64,000 nt of DNA from Urophycis tenuis (GCA_036785325.1 JAXIVH010000001.1:21597455-21661454), one strand, 5' to 3'; shown: positions 32,918 through 44,393, counted from the first letter of the stretch. Translations and numbers: made by a program. Notes: generated by a model from the sequence alone, not told the origin.

Positions 32918-33996
32918 GTTTACTGTTTCGAAAGGTACAGGAAGTCGCTCGTGTTATTTGTTGGTGTCGATTCTGAGGATTTTGATTGGCTTGCATGGCT
33001 TTATTCCTTTCCCTACACTGCCGCCAATAGGTTTGGCATAGTTATTATGGCGCTCGACGGCGTATTTATGCGGGTTGATGTAAATGACAAGTTTTTTGAA
33101 AACAATGTTGTGTGCACGATGTTATTATTGAAAACGGAGGGGGGGAAATATGCGTTTCTCGAAATACCCGGCTATGTGTAAATGTGGCCTTAATGTCCAA
33201 CTTCTGTTCAATATTCCTTTTGGTTCGGATTGTCCACGTGTGTGCCGACCGTGCACCAAATGAACATGGCCACCACCAGCGCTTGCTGTCCGTTGAAGAT
33301 GGTGGAGCTATGTGTGGCAGGGTAACTACTCACCAACCACACCGTGTATCAATGGTGTGAGAGGGGGAGGGAGGGGAAGAGAGCAAGTGAGCTGCATGCA
33401 CGTCCAGGGCTGTAGCAGCAATGAACCGGTTGGCTGGCTGTCTTCTCTGGCGTGGGGAAGCCTCCGACGGTGGCGACGAGCTAATATAGTTGCTAAAATA
33501 GTTAACACATTATTGCACTGCCTCGCGAGAACGTTCGCCTCACGCTATACGAGCTAAACTTTCTAACGGCACGACACCTGTTGATCCTCGAAGTTGTTGG
33601 CGTGGGCTGTACTCTTCTACACGGCCACTCCAACTGCAACTGTTCCGTAGATCAAAACATGTAACACGCGCAATAACTAAGAGCTAAACTGTTACCTACA
33701 GGATCTAATCTACCGTCTTCTTTCTCAGCGTGGGGGCTTTCAGTGCGCAGCCATCTTCTCTCTTGTTCTTCTCTGACTCACTCTCGTCCCGCCCTCTCCT
33801 CTCTTCCCATTCGCCAGTGCACCAACCTGCATTTCGTGGATTGGCTGGCCCTATGGCCAAGTTCATGGGTGCGATGGGCTCTTTGCACGTAGCGCCGCGA
33901 CGTCATTTCCGTAAACTTCGAAAGCGGCCGCTTTACTTCCTGTTTACTTTACCTGCCAGCTGATCACTGACAGGTGCCGGCTTGACAGATTGAAAC
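32918..33996. promoter_or_regulatory. Shared intergenic region between divergent transposon genes
   Basis: 1.08 kb separating the minus-strand SANT-like gene from the plus-strand THAP-DDE gene. The right half is GC-rich with GCGACGTCATTTCCG (CRE/ATF-like core ACGTCA) at about 33898 and pyrimidine-rich blocks, consistent with a TATA-less bidirectional promoter. No open frame with motifs. Confidence 0.4.
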
Positions 33997-36071
33997 ATGA
34001 GCCTTAGTAAGAACACAGTTGTATTACAAAGGCAACAAAAACAATATCACGAACATTGCTGTGTACCGGAGTGTACGGCCAGTGCCAAGTTTAACGGTAC
34101 TCTCAGTTTCCATGGTTTCCCAAGTAATCAAGAGTTGCAAAAGCGTTGGGTGGTGAATGTTCGCCGGGAACATTACACTATCACAAGCCACTCAAAGGTA
34201 TGTAGCCGGCACTTTACCGAGAACCAACTTATACCTCCTAAGTCGTTGGGTGGGAAGAGAAGGCTACAAAAGGGATCTGTGCCAGTACTTTTCAAGTGGA
34301 ACGATTATTCCATCCCTCCACCACGAAGCAGTGTATGGGACCGAGTGAGTCGCCCGGACAACCATGAAGACGACAATGTTGAGTCATTCATGGAGTCATT
34401 GAATGATGGAGAGCTCCCTGACTCAGAACCTACCCTGGACATGGCACTGAACAAAATTAAGATTTTGGAGGAAGAAATGGAATCGCTAAAGATGGAGATG
34501 GAGGGAATGAAGCTTCTGTCATCTTTTGGAGTCAACAGATTAGCAGCATCCGACGAGGATACTCGGTACTACACAAGGTAGGCCCTAAGTTTGTTATGTT
34601 ATACAACGTGTGATGGCATGTATGCCTTTTCTCGTTTTAAATAAATGAATCAGAGGCTAGGTGGGGTGGGGTGGGGTGGGGTGGGGGGCAGACTAATATA
34701 GGAAGAGCGTAAGAAAGACAGAAGGAAAGTTACAATAAAGAGTGAGTGATCAGTGTTGGGCAAGTTACTTCCAAAATGCAATGTATTATACATTAGGCCT
34801 ACTAGTTAATGTCTTTGGCAAGTAAACAATATTACTACCGGTATCTCTGAATTGTCATTTTGAGTGAATGTCATCAGTGAAATAAAAGAAAGAAGCGACT
34901 CTCAATTTTGAAATTGTATATAACAGCTATTTACTGTAACTTTTGTAACACATTACCCCCAACATGGTTAGTGACGGAGAATGGGGCCAGGATGAGGAAG
35001 AGAGGGAATACAGAAAGAAGGGGGAAAAGAAAGCAATAATGTTTAATGTATAATAATGTAACACTTTATCGGCTTTCTGTCTTTACAGATTCACCAGTTA
35101 CCGTCATCTTATGCTTTTTTGGGGACTGATTGAGCCATCTGTGCATAAAATGATTCGCACATCAAGGGCCAAAGCTGCTGAGCGACAGAACAAAACGGTC
35201 TCTGATGTCTGTCATACACAAATGGTTTGTATTATCAGCTACACACACTACATGTGCTTTATGGTATAGATGAATAATTTAAATGTTTTATTATTATTAT
35301 TATTATTATTATTAACAAACATCTTGTACATTACTTTTTTTTTTTACCCAAACCAGAGGCAGGCGTTGCAACCCATTGATGAATGTCTCCTGTTTCTGAT
35401 GTACCTGTCTGCTGGTCTTAAGGAAAGGGACTTGGCACACAGATTCAACATCTCTCCCTCTACTGTAAGCCGCATCATTTCTTCTTGGACAAACTTTCTT
35501 TACACCCAGTTAGGCTCATTGTGCATCTGGATGGATACAGAGGACGTCAAAGCTAACCTCCCTGATGACTTCAAGGACTTCCCTGACACTCAGGTCATCA
35601 TTGATTGCACTGAGCTGAAGTGCCAAACGCCCTCGTCTCCTCTCCTGCAAAGTGAGATGTTCTCAACCTACAAGTCCCACTGCACTATGAAGGGCTTGAT
35701 AGGAATGGCAGGGGTTAATAAGTGACAAGGAGTTGTTCCGAAGATCTGGTTTGGCTGACCTGCTGACAGAGGAGATGGCCATCATGGTCGATAAAGGCTT
35801 TAAAATTTATGATTGTGTGAAGTGTAAAGTGTATTGCCCACCATTTCTTAGCAGACAGTCACAGATGCCTACACACAGTGTCCTCCAGACACAAAAGATA
35901 GCTCAGCTGAGAGTTCATGTGGAACGCGTAATTAGAAGGGTGAAAGAGAATAAGCTCTTTGACTCTGTAATTCCCCTATCTATTGCTGGAAGCATCAACC
36001 AAATATTTGCTGTGGCCTGTCTGCTCAGCAATTATCAAAACAAAGCCCTGGTCAAGTCATGGGTTAAGTAA
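33997..36071 (+). pseudogene. THAP-domain DDE transposase (Harbinger/ISL2EU-type), three exons, small central deletion
   Basis: Exon 1 33997-34577: THAP zinc finger (HEHCCVPECTASAKFNG, VCSRHFTENQ, AVPTRF-like GSVPVLF), then a coiled coil (IKILEEEMESLKMEMEGMK). Exon 2 35089-35224 (FTSYRHLMLFWGLIEPSVHK). Exon 3 35357-36071: RDLAHRFNISPSTVSRII helix-turn-helix, then DDE_Tnp_4 nuclease with VIIDCTELKC (first D), MVDKGFKIYD (second D) and RVHVERVIRRVKENKLF (E). Introns are GT-AG and phases join. Between GLIGMAG and ISDKELFRRSGL roughly 20 residues are missing with a frameshift (35712-35722). All three catalytic acids survive, but the protein is interrupted. Confidence 0.85.
34661..34686. repeat. 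(GTGGG)n simple repeat in intron 1
   Basis: About five GTGGG units in the first intron of the THAP-DDE gene. A (TTA)n repeat at 35287-35313 lies in the second intron. Confidence 0.85.
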
Positions 36072-36364
36072 TGCTGATGTTATTAAATTTGGTATGGAGT
36101 GTGTTCCTACCATTCCCCCTTCTCACCTCGGTACACCTTGCCTGTGGCTTCTTGTAACTGTTTGTTTTGACAGATAATACACTTTTTATATACATTTCCT
36201 TGTCATTGTCATTCATTACGTTGTGTGGTCTTAAGTTAAATCTGGTTGTAAATACAATACCCTAATAATGATTTAACCGTTACATAACAACAGTGACACA
36301 GATATATATAATGCATAGTTATAGTATAAAGAAATATTTTTATTACAGAATAACAAAATCGATC

Positions 36365-36390
36365 CATTAATTAATTAATTAATTAATTCA
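36365..36390. repeat. (TTAA)n simple repeat
   Basis: About six TTAA units downstream of the DDE gene, in an AT-rich stretch. Confidence 0.85.
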
Positions 36391-36469
36391 TTACATTTTG
36401 TTGCTTCTATGCATATATTAATTAAATGCTTTGTCATTTATTCAACATGGGCTATATATGGTATTAAAA

Positions 36470-36566
36470 TTAAACCCCTTAAAATCAAGAGGGCTTCGCG
36501 ACCCTCCGTGGATCTTTGGCGACCCACAGGTTGGGTCGTGACCCATAGGTTGGGAACCACTGCAAT
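36470..36566 (-). mobile_element. hAT-derived end fragment
   Basis: Read on the minus strand it starts CAGTGGTTCCCAACC and continues with GGGTCACGACCCAACC-type sequence, the common terminal motif of Charlie/hAT elements. It interrupts the ISL2EU-like reading frame to its right. Only one end is visible. Confidence 0.65.
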
Positions 36567-36791
36567 AGGACCTTCGTATTCAAACACATAAGAATTTGCG
36601 TACATGCTAAATCCCTTCTCCAACTTGCTCTTCGGGGCTTTCGCTGACGCTTTACAAATGCGATGGACATCGTTTATTGTCATCTTTGGCAGGTCTGTCA
36701 GGCATCGACTGTTGAAGAGAGCCATCTCTAGGCAACCGGAAGCGAGTGAGCCGCATTTCATGAACGCGGAATTGACGTGCAAAGAGCCCAT
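36567..36791 (-). pseudogene. N-terminal piece of an ISL2EU-type SWIM/YqaJ protein
   Basis: Minus-strand frame starting MGSLHVNSAFMKCGS at 36791, with LTDLPKMTINDVHRICKASA and KAPKSKLEKGFSMYANSYVF. This resembles the start of the second protein (SWIM zinc finger plus YqaJ-like nuclease) carried by fish ISL2EU transposons. The frame is cut by the hAT fragment at 36566. Assigned from memory of the family. Confidence 0.5.
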
Positions 36792-37053
36792 TGGGTGAGG
36801 ATCATAGACTGTATAGGTGAGGATCTCTTAAGGGATTTCTCCAGGTTATTGCTGCGGGTATATATTAAGAAATAAATGCACACTCTAGGTGTACACCTAC
36901 ATATAGTCTAACCACTACACCATCAGGACTTAGTAAATGTAAAGCAAGAGTTGACCAGTTGCTAATCACTGATCAGTCTGTAAACTTCGGTTGCTTGGCA
37001 ACAGTATACAAAGAGATCATATTTTTTTTAACTGCTAACTAACAAACCGGTTT

Positions 37054-37430
37054 ATGCGTTCACTGAACAAAGATTCTGGAAATAAAAGACCACTTTTCCA
37101 TCAGAAAATTAATCAGAACCGTTATTACCAACCCATAGACAGTAAAAGCCAAAACCTTTCTGATTCCCCATGTTCTCACGAAAATTGTGTTAATAGCCTT
37201 AGCCACACAGATAGACTAAAAGTACCAAGGGTAAGAATAGACACTACGAGGAATTTATTGAAGTTCTTGGAGTTATTTCCGCACTTTCCGACCAAGATAT
37301 TGACTATAGAGTGACTGCAAATTTAGAAGAAGTAGTCCACCGCTTCTCTGGTACCAGGGAGCATCAGGCCCAACACACACCGGGGCGTTTGGCGTTTGAC
37401 ATCGAGTGCAGTTCTGGAGCATCAAGTTCT
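37054..37430 (+). pseudogene. Unrecognised coding remnant
   Basis: An ATG-initiated frame (37054-37314; RPLFHQKINQNRYYQPID) overlaps a second frame (about 37257-37425; VLGVISALSDQDIDYRVTAN, then LEEVVHRFSGTRE). Codon usage and a plausible single frameshift suggest that the two belong to one former protein. I do not recognise the family. Confidence 0.35.
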
Positions 37431-38467
37431 TAGTGGGTTACCCGCTGGTCAAGTTCCAGCGATGTTCAGAGGGGCGTGACCACGGGTGGGCTGGGGTGGG
37501 CGGTGCCCACCCAGGGACAAGCCCTGCCCACCCTATGTCAATCTAATGAAAACTGGAGAAAAAAATGTTTATGAGCTCCGGTATTGTATTCTCATGGATG
37601 TCCAACTCCGATGGGAGTAAAAGCCACATATCAGCAAAGTTTACACATGGGTTTTATGTTTTTTTTTCCACCACCTATATCTCCAGGGGCTCTCTTTCAG
37701 GATAGAGAACAAACGTCAAAACTGCACTTCTTTCCAATTGGCCCGTTTGCTTCGGGGCGTGTCAGTCAGCGCCTCCGCCACTCGAGTGCAAGCGACAAGC
37801 ACCACACAGTTCACTTGGCGCCCACGCAGTAACTTGCCAGCAGACTTCCTTAGTGAAATTAAAAAGCTCATAACTTTATTCCCTTCTCGTTCTCTAGTTC
37901 TTATATATTTTCTTACAAGTCCTGCCGCTTTGTTTAATCACGTTCGTCTGGTCCTGTAGATAACTTCCAGTTTAAACACTGGAAACTGACAGAAAGGCTT
38001 ACAGTGCATCCCCCCCACCTTCCAACAAAATTGTAAAAGGTCTGGCTATTCAGAATGGTAATTTCAATGTTATATTGAAAATATAGGGATGCACTCACTC
38101 TCACAATTCAGCCCTAAAATAGTTGTCCATTGAAAATCAATGCCTTTCAATGCATTTGAAATACATTACAGAACTATGCATAGCTCATGGTATGGAGAAA
38201 GTTTGGACAAGTCTTATTGCATGGTAAATCACATGTAGACGTTAAACCTTTCACAAAATATGTAGTTTACTAGTTATATAGTTCACTTGAGATAAATAAT
38301 TAGTTGTTTTTTTTAAATCACAGACACATGTTCACAAATCACAAACACTAGGCCTAATTAATTATGTAGTTTATGCTGTTTAACCTGGTTTCCCTTAAGT
38401 TTACTATTATCAAGGGTATCATTTGTCCACACATAGCCTGTAGGCTTGTATATCTGTGAACCAAGAG
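37431..38467. other. No gene recognised
   Basis: Contains GTGGGCTGGGGTGGGCGG (37485) and AT-rich sequence. A weak inverted match, AGAGGGGCGTGACC at 37468 to GGTCACACCTCT near 39647, could mark the ends of an old DNA transposon enclosing this stretch and the L2 copy that follows. Confidence 0.35.
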
Positions 38468-38475
38468 TACATTAT

Positions 38476-39396
38476 CAACTCAACTCAACTCAACTCAACT
38501 TCACTTTATTGTCATTGCACAAGAAACACAGAGTGATTTTTGGCAGCGAAATGTCGTTGCTATGGTTTCCGGCAGACACAGAGAATGAGCAGGTGTATTA
38601 TGTATAAAATAAAAAATGTAAAAAAAATGTACAGAAATATAAATATAAAACTATGATAATGTAAATATATAAATAGAGTGCAAATGAACTGGATATAAGT
38701 TACGGTAGATACAGTATATATACAGACAGTAAAGTGTCAGTGTAGGTTTGGGAATAGGAATGTGGAACATATTAGCAGCAGGGTGGAGATTTCACATTAA
38801 TAGGGAGTATTGCACATGTATTGAAAATAGTTCACTGAAATTGGTGGGGGGGGGGGTTATTTGGCATTAAGCAGTCTGATGGCAAGCGGGAAGAAACTTT
38901 TGCTGAGTCTGGCTGTTCTGCAGCGAATGCTGCGGAACCTTCTGCCAGACGCCAGCCGGGAGAACAGTCCTTGGTGGGGGTGGGTGGGGTCAGAGAGGAT
39001 CCTGTGGGCTCTGGACAAGCAGCGGCTGTCTGCTTTGTCTCGGATGGGGGGGAGAGGGGTCCCGATGATCTTCTCCGCTGTCCTCACCACTCTCTGCAAA
39101 GGCTTCCAGTCAATTGCTCTGCAGCTCCCAGACCAGACGGAGATGCAGCTGGTCAGCAGGCTCTCGATGGTCCCTCTGTAGAAGGTGGTGAGGATGGGAG
39201 GGGGGAGGGAGGCTCTCCTCAGTCGCCGCAGGAAGTGCAGGCGCTGCTGTGCCTTCTTCGCCAGGGAGGAGGTGTGGAGTGACCAGCTGAGGTTGTCAGA
39301 GACGTGCACCCCCAGGAACTTGGTGCTTCTCACAACTTCCACAGCTGTGCCGTTGATGAGGAGGGGCGTGTGGCTGGGTCTGGATCTCCTGATATA
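38476..39396 (-). mobile_element. 5'-truncated L2-like LINE (copy K)
   Basis: Flanked by TACATTAT at 38468-38475 and 39397-39404. The minus-strand 3' tail is (AGTTG)n. It contains only the C-terminal coding part plus the 3' UTR, a classic 5' truncation during target-primed reverse transcription. Confidence 0.9.
38857..39396 (-). pseudogene. Reverse transcriptase C-terminal domain, LINE copy K
   Basis: An uninterrupted C-terminal frame: KFLGVHVSDNLSWSLHTSSL, AQQRLHFLRRLRRASLPPP, FYRGTIESLLTSCISVWSGS, QRVVRTAEKIIGTPLPPI, LASGRRFRSI, ending at 38857 with LAIRLLNAK. The catalytic palm is absent because of truncation. No stop or frameshift over its length, so it is relatively young. Confidence 0.9.
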
Positions 39397-39404
39397 TACA
39401 TTAT

Positions 39405-39827
39405 ACATTTAACATTATGGGGAAGGGGACTTTTTTTTGTATAGGCCTAATCTTTTAATTATGAAAGGATTATTCTTATAATCCATACAATATAGTCTTA
39501 TAAATGAACAACTTTAACAGCACTGCAAGCCATCTGGCACACGGCCTTATAGCCTCCATAATGACTAGTGAACACATATTTTGTTCAAAATGTTTTCAAA
39601 AAATGTTGCCCCCCCAAAGCCTCATGCCCACCCACACGGCATTCTGGTCACACCTCTGGTTCGGAGTGTCAAAGAGCTCTGCGTTAATCCATTATCTGGA
39701 ATTGATTTGCCTTGACTTGATGCGCAGGGTAACCAATCAGGCATTAGGATCCGCCTACTAACTTTGATGGGCGAGTTTGACAGTTTGACAATTCATGAAG
39801 CACTGCAACACCATGAAATGTAAATGT
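39405..39827. other. No gene recognised
   Basis: Short flank between the truncated L2 and the SINE. A CCCCCCCAAAGCC/GCCCACCC stretch (39607-39635) resembles sequences near 21430 and 37490, suggesting a shared old repeat. Confidence 0.35.
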
Positions 39828-40210
39828 CCATCCATCCATCCATTATCGTGACCGCTTATCCTCTACGAGGGTCGCGGGGGGGGCTGGAGCCAATCCCAGC
39901 TGCAACGGGCGAGAGGCGGGGTACACCCTGGACAGGTCGCCAGCCTATCACAGGGCTAACATACATAGACAAACAACCATTCACACTCACATACACACCT
40001 ATGGTCAATTTAGAGACACCAATGAACCTAATCCCCAACCTGCATGTTTTTGGTCTGTGGGAGGAAGCCGGAGTACCCGGAGAGAACCCACGCAAGCACG
40101 GGGAGAACATGCAAACTCCACACAGAAAGGTCCCGGGTCCCAGGTGGATTCGAACCCAGAACCCTCTTGCTGTGAGGCGACAGTGCTAACCACTGCACCA
40201 CCGTGCCGCC
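39828..40210 (-). mobile_element. tRNA-derived SINE with (ATGG)n tail
   Basis: On the minus strand the head GGCGGCACGGTGGTGCAGTG continues with GGTTAGCAC (A-box region), and about 35 bp further GGGTTCGAATCC (B box, RC of 40146-40156). The tail is (GGAT)n at 39828-39841. The body (CATGTTTTTGGTCTGTGGGA and so on) is one of the commonest fish interspersed repeats. Pol III-transcribed, mobilised by a LINE. Confidence 0.8.
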
Positions 40211-41790
40211 TTGAAATGTAAATGTAAATTAATTAAATAGTGAAATGATTATATATGTTTGTTTTCTTTCCATACAATTAATCAGTATTTTAATTAATTA
40301 ATGACACATTTAAGTATTTAATTCCAATTTTAATTAATTAATGACACATTTATGTAATTATTTAATGGTGTATTTATTTATTTAATTTTGGCACTTTTAG
40401 TCCTCCATAGTGTTGGTCCAAGATCTTGCAAAGCTGAAAAGGGAGTGCACCCATATACGTCATTTAAAATGTAGTTACTATGCCCCAACACATGGTGACG
40501 CATCGGCCCTGTATTGATTTTCACCGCCAGTGAGCACGTGCACTCAGGCCCTAACACCGAGCCACACTCACTGCCGATACACCGAGCCGTGTGCAACACA
40601 CCTGTTGGGTGAGCTGACGAACCTGGGTATGAAACGTGAAGTAAAACTCATAAGTTCACAATTCATCTTCGCGTAGTGTGTTGATAAACCTTTTGTTTAT
40701 TAGGAGAGAATCTTGTGAGTCTTGAGAGAAAGAGAGAGGAGCTGCTTCGACCGTTTAAGCCCTCTGTGGACTCCGGTAAGAGCAGAGCTACATGCTAAGA
40801 GGCTAGGCCTCGGTTATTAGCTTGTTGATATTAGCTCATGTGAAGATGCTGCTTACTGAGACACTTTCATAAAACCAGTCGGGAGTTATTATCCAATGTT
40901 TTGACCCACCGTGGTACTGTTGTATCTTTGTGTTATGTGAAAAAATACAACCTTAAAAAGATCGCTAACTACCGTGCTAATGCTAATCGCGGGTAGCTCC
41001 GCTATGCTAGCTCAGGTAGCCTGCTTGGTATTAAATATAGGTGCTAATGGTGTAGCCGGGCAAGCTACTGTGCCACCATCATATTTAATGAAGCAGACAG
41101 ATGGAATATGATGTTAGGATGTAAGAATATTGTTCTAATGTACTGTTTGTGTACATAATGTGATTTATTTAATTGTGGTTAGTCAAATACTCATGATTAA
41201 AAAGAGTGACTTGATAAAAATTCATTTATGGTTAAAAAGGTTAAAAAGGTTAAAAAAGCTGTTTCTTGATATAAATATTGCTTATACTAATACGTCTATT
41301 TATGATGAAAATACACAAAAACAAGTGCACAATGAATAATTGTGTTAAAATAACACTACTATAAGTGTGTATACTATCATTTACAATGATTTAAACAGTG
41401 TACATACTGCATTTGGTTATGACTATGCAGAGAATCAGAGTAGGAGTAGTAGCAAGTCGTGAGATGAATATGAATATGGTATTAACGGAAGTGTGTTTTC
41501 TGCACCATGTGTGTAGATTGGTTTTCTTTCTGCTGGATCAGGGATTGATCGGTACGAATTCTGAACCTTCCGTGGTTCAGTGGTGAGCCAGGCATTCGAC
41601 AGGAAATGGAGAACGGGATCCACTTCGAAAACTACAGATATCTACTCACTTCACTTTGACAAAGATAAGAATGTTCACCACAAAACCTACCCGCTAGTAG
41701 AACGAACAGAAATACACACAATCACAGTACAGGGTTAAAGTTTTCTGTCAATATGACGGAAATCCGTCAACTCGGCTCTCGTAAGGTCCC
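40211..41790. other. No gene recognised
   Basis: Mostly AT-rich with ATTAATTAATGACACATTTA repeated at about 40294 and 40330. A GC-richer island (40490-41060) could be a promoter or an old element. No supported frame. Confidence 0.4.
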
Positions 41791-41794
41791 GTGT

Positions 41795-41882
41795 GGGCAG
41801 CAAAGTAAGAATTTCATTGTAAAGGGAAACGTGTTTCTTTACTGCACATATGACATTAAAAGCTTCGAATCTTGAATCTTGT
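41795..41882 (+). mobile_element. LINE 3' end fragment
   Basis: GCAAAGTAAGAATTTCATTG followed by a short spacer and GACATTAAAAGCTTCGAATC, with a duplicated TTGAATC tail: the 3' end typical of L2-like LINEs, with only about 90 bp left. Confidence 0.65.
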
Positions 41883-42073
41883 AGTCCCACCAGAAAGGCA
41901 GAGTGAGAACCGCATATAAAAAAATAAGCATTTCGAGAGCCTTTAAAAATTCCTACTGTAGTACAGACCATGAATGCAACACTCCGCATATCCTAGCAAC
42001 ATTCAACCCATAAGTCTGTGCGTTTTTGTTGACAGAAGTGGTAGCTCTATAGTCGCCGGTAGTAGAAAACTAC

Positions 42074-42300
42074 ATGTCTTTCTCAAAGCAGAAACGTACA
42101 ATTGAAAATGAAAACCGTCGGTTTAACCCCGCCTGGACGGATAAATATGTATTTATGTTACTGCCAAGTTTAAATGCCAAACCGATGTGTTTAATTTGTA
42201 ATGAGTGTGTCACGGTTCTGAAAGATTACAGCGTGCGGAGGCACCACGTTGAGAAACACACGACTTTCCGCGCAAACTTTTCCTAGGGATCTCAGGAGAG
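42074..42300 (+). pseudogene. N-terminal zinc-finger piece of a GTF2IRD2/SCAND3-like hAT transposase
   Basis: ATG at 42074: KRTIENENRRFNPAWTDKYV, then CLICNECVTVLKDYSVRRHH with EKH, a C2H2 finger like the N-terminus of Charlie-type transposases. It stops at 42284-42286 and nothing downstream matches the catalytic part. A short broken remnant. Confidence 0.6.
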
Positions 42301-42500
42301 GGACCCGTGCAAACGTGCAATGTCTTGGTTTGAAAATTTGGCCCAACTAAATTTGTAATTGAATAGCCCTGTTATAGGCTATAACACCGATATGATTTAC
42401 AACAACTCTTCACCTATAGAGGGATTATCAGTCTACGTCACTCTACGTCACTCCCAGCTCTACCACGCATGTCGTTTGCAGAAAGAGACGAGCGGACATC

Positions 42501-42749
42501 ATGTCTTGTCGTGCTGTTGGTTGCACAAACCGTTTTAATAAGTTGAACAAAACTCTGAAGTTCTATCGTATACCATCAACTCGCACCCCATTTAAGGAAA
42601 ACAGGAGACGTCTTTGGTTACAAGCTATCAGAAGAAGCGATTGGAACGAGCAGATGATTAGCATCAGTGTTGCAGCATGCCTACAGCATGACCCCAAGCT
42701 GAGAGAACAAAGAACATTGGTATTAATTTCGAGCAATATAATGTGTTAG
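42501..42749 (+). pseudogene. THAP-finger start of the ISL2EU transposase
   Basis: MSCRAVGCTNRFNKLNKTLK, then FYRIPSTRTPFKENRRRLWL and QAIRRSDWNEQMI: the C-x(n)-C and first helix of a THAP domain. The second half (C-x2-H, AVPTRF box) is not found and the frame drifts into unrelated sequence after about 42660. Confidence 0.7.
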
Positions 42750-42961
42750 ACACATTGATTTGAATGGTGATAAAGCTAGAAATGGCCAAATGCACAGCTG
42801 TATAGTTGAATAAATGAGTGAAATGTTTACAATAACGACAATGACTGGCACTGGAATGCGATAAACCGGCGGACCAATTGCATTACATTAATTGGGGACA
42901 TTACACCCTTACATTGACACCCCTGTAATAGGCTATTATAATATACTGTATAAATATAAAT

Positions 42962-44132
42962 TAGGGATGCACCGATACCGATACCAGTATCGGGTATCTG
43001 GCCGATACTTCATTAAAATACTCGTACTCGTAATTGCCGATACCAAGCACCAATACCACCATGCCAGTAGCCTACATCAAACCGGCCGTATGCAGAGATG
43101 AGTTGTCCTACCTAACTAACTCGGGGGAGATAATGAATGAGCAGAAACTCGGAGATTCTGCCAAAGGCTTGTGTGTGTGAAAGTTCGCTGCGTAAAGACG
43201 TAACAGTAGGCTAAGTCATGTCGGCGATTTGGGCATATTTTAAGATAAAGCGTTATCCGGCAGAGTGTAAGATCTGTAATGCTACGGTGTCGAGAGGCGG
43301 AAAGGAAAGGACTTCCTTTAATACAAGCAATCTGATAAAACATCTTAAGACGCACCATAGTGCTTAGTACACAGAGTTCACTAATGCTAGCGGCGTAAGA
43401 CCGAAGCAGCCAACCTTATGACGTCTTGCAAAAGCGAGAGAAAATGTCCAAAGACAACTCACGGGCAATACAAATAACAGAGGCACTTAATCAGTTCATA
43501 GCGCTCGATGACCAGCCACTTTCAGTTGTTGATAATATCAGATTTCGCCCTCTTTTAAAAGTGCTAGAGCCCATATATGAGATTCCCAGTCGCCTCTACA
43601 TCACCGATGTGATGTTGCCAAAGGTGTATGATAAAGTGAAAGATCACCTTGACGTCATTTGACAACATAGTTTGTTGATTTGTTTATCCTTTCTGAAGAA
43701 ACATGGGAATAGTGCCACATGGTTTGTGTACTTGAAAGAACGATACTTTTGATAACTGAAACGTGATAATGTGCTTATTAAGCAATAGTTCTGATCACTT
43801 TTTGTGATTATTTTTGTTGTTATTCGCTTTATCTGGTTATATTTACATTTTGTCTAATGTGATGGCATTTTGTCTTTGAAGGCTTTTTTGTTAAAACCAG
43901 AAAGCTCTGTTTAGTTTTGGCTTGGCTTAGCCTGTTCATTTGGTATAGCCTTACTTAAGGCTTGACATAATCTTCAGAGGAGAAAATAAAATCTGCCTTC
44001 AATTGAATTGCACTTCTTTCATAGAGATCAAATCTAGAAAGTATCGGTATCGGTACTCGGTATCGGCAAGTACACAAATAAAAGTATCGGTATCGTATCG
44101 GTTTGTAAAAAAGTGGTATCGGTGCATCCCTA
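42962..44132 (+). mobile_element. hAT transposon 4, internally deleted, perfect 8-bp target duplication
   Basis: 1171 bp, target duplication ATATAAAT at 42954-42961 and 44133-44140. Terminal inverted repeat TAGGGATGCACCGATACC at the left; the right end GGTATCGGTGCATCCCTA is its near-complement. Several further GGTATCGG motifs lie in both subterminal regions. Confidence 0.95.
43217..43662 (+). pseudogene. BED finger and N-terminal transposase piece of hAT 4 (ZBED4-like)
   Basis: 43217: MSAIWAYFKIKRYPAECKIC, then NATVSRGG and LIKHLKTHH, a BED finger. After a stop and a frameshift, 43426-43662 carries IQITEALNQFIALDDQPLSV and PLLKVLEPIYEIPSRLYITD, the region that follows the finger in ZBED4-type transposases. 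Catalytic core and dimerisation domain are deleted. Confidence 0.8.
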
Positions 44133-44140
44133 ATATAAAT

Positions 44141-44393
44141 TCATAGATATATTATTATCAATTACATACCCAGCCATGCAGGTGCAGTTCGCTGTCAGGA
44201 TGCAGTTGTTTTTCTTATTCAGAATGACCCAGACGTTATACATCTCCGTCCTCTTCCCTTGTCTTTGACTAGGCAGCACCTTGGCCTTCGGAGTTTTCTT
44301 TCTGCAGTCATGCTGCGCGCGCATCTGCCGTGTTGATAAACAAATAATCCCTCTATAAGCAGTGTTTGTATTAAGCATTTGTTTGTGAATCAT
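44141..44393 (-). pseudogene. SWIM zinc-finger piece of the ISL2EU second protein
   Basis: Minus-strand frame with RTEMYNVWVILNKKNNCILT and ANCTCMAG, the first half of a SWIM motif (C-x-C), lacking the C-x-H half that should follow. Truncated at the hAT 4 insertion and by the internal deletion. Confidence 0.55.

Larger units (their letters stand above)
42415..44357. mobile_element. ISL2EU-like transposon with internal deletion, host of hAT 4
   Basis: Bounded by a perfect 14-bp inverted repeat, TATAGAGGGATTAT (42415-42428) and its complement (44344-44357). Inside are a plus-strand THAP-finger start and a minus-strand SWIM-like piece, the two protein types that mark ISL2EU elements. The catalytic domains are missing. 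Without the nested hAT it is about 0.77 kb. Confidence 0.6.

Noticed and set aside
37468..39655. DNA transposon with AGAGGGGCGTGACC ends enclosing LINE copy K
   Set aside because: The inverted match is imperfect and no 8-bp target duplication could be found on the two sides, so it is only mentioned as a possibility.
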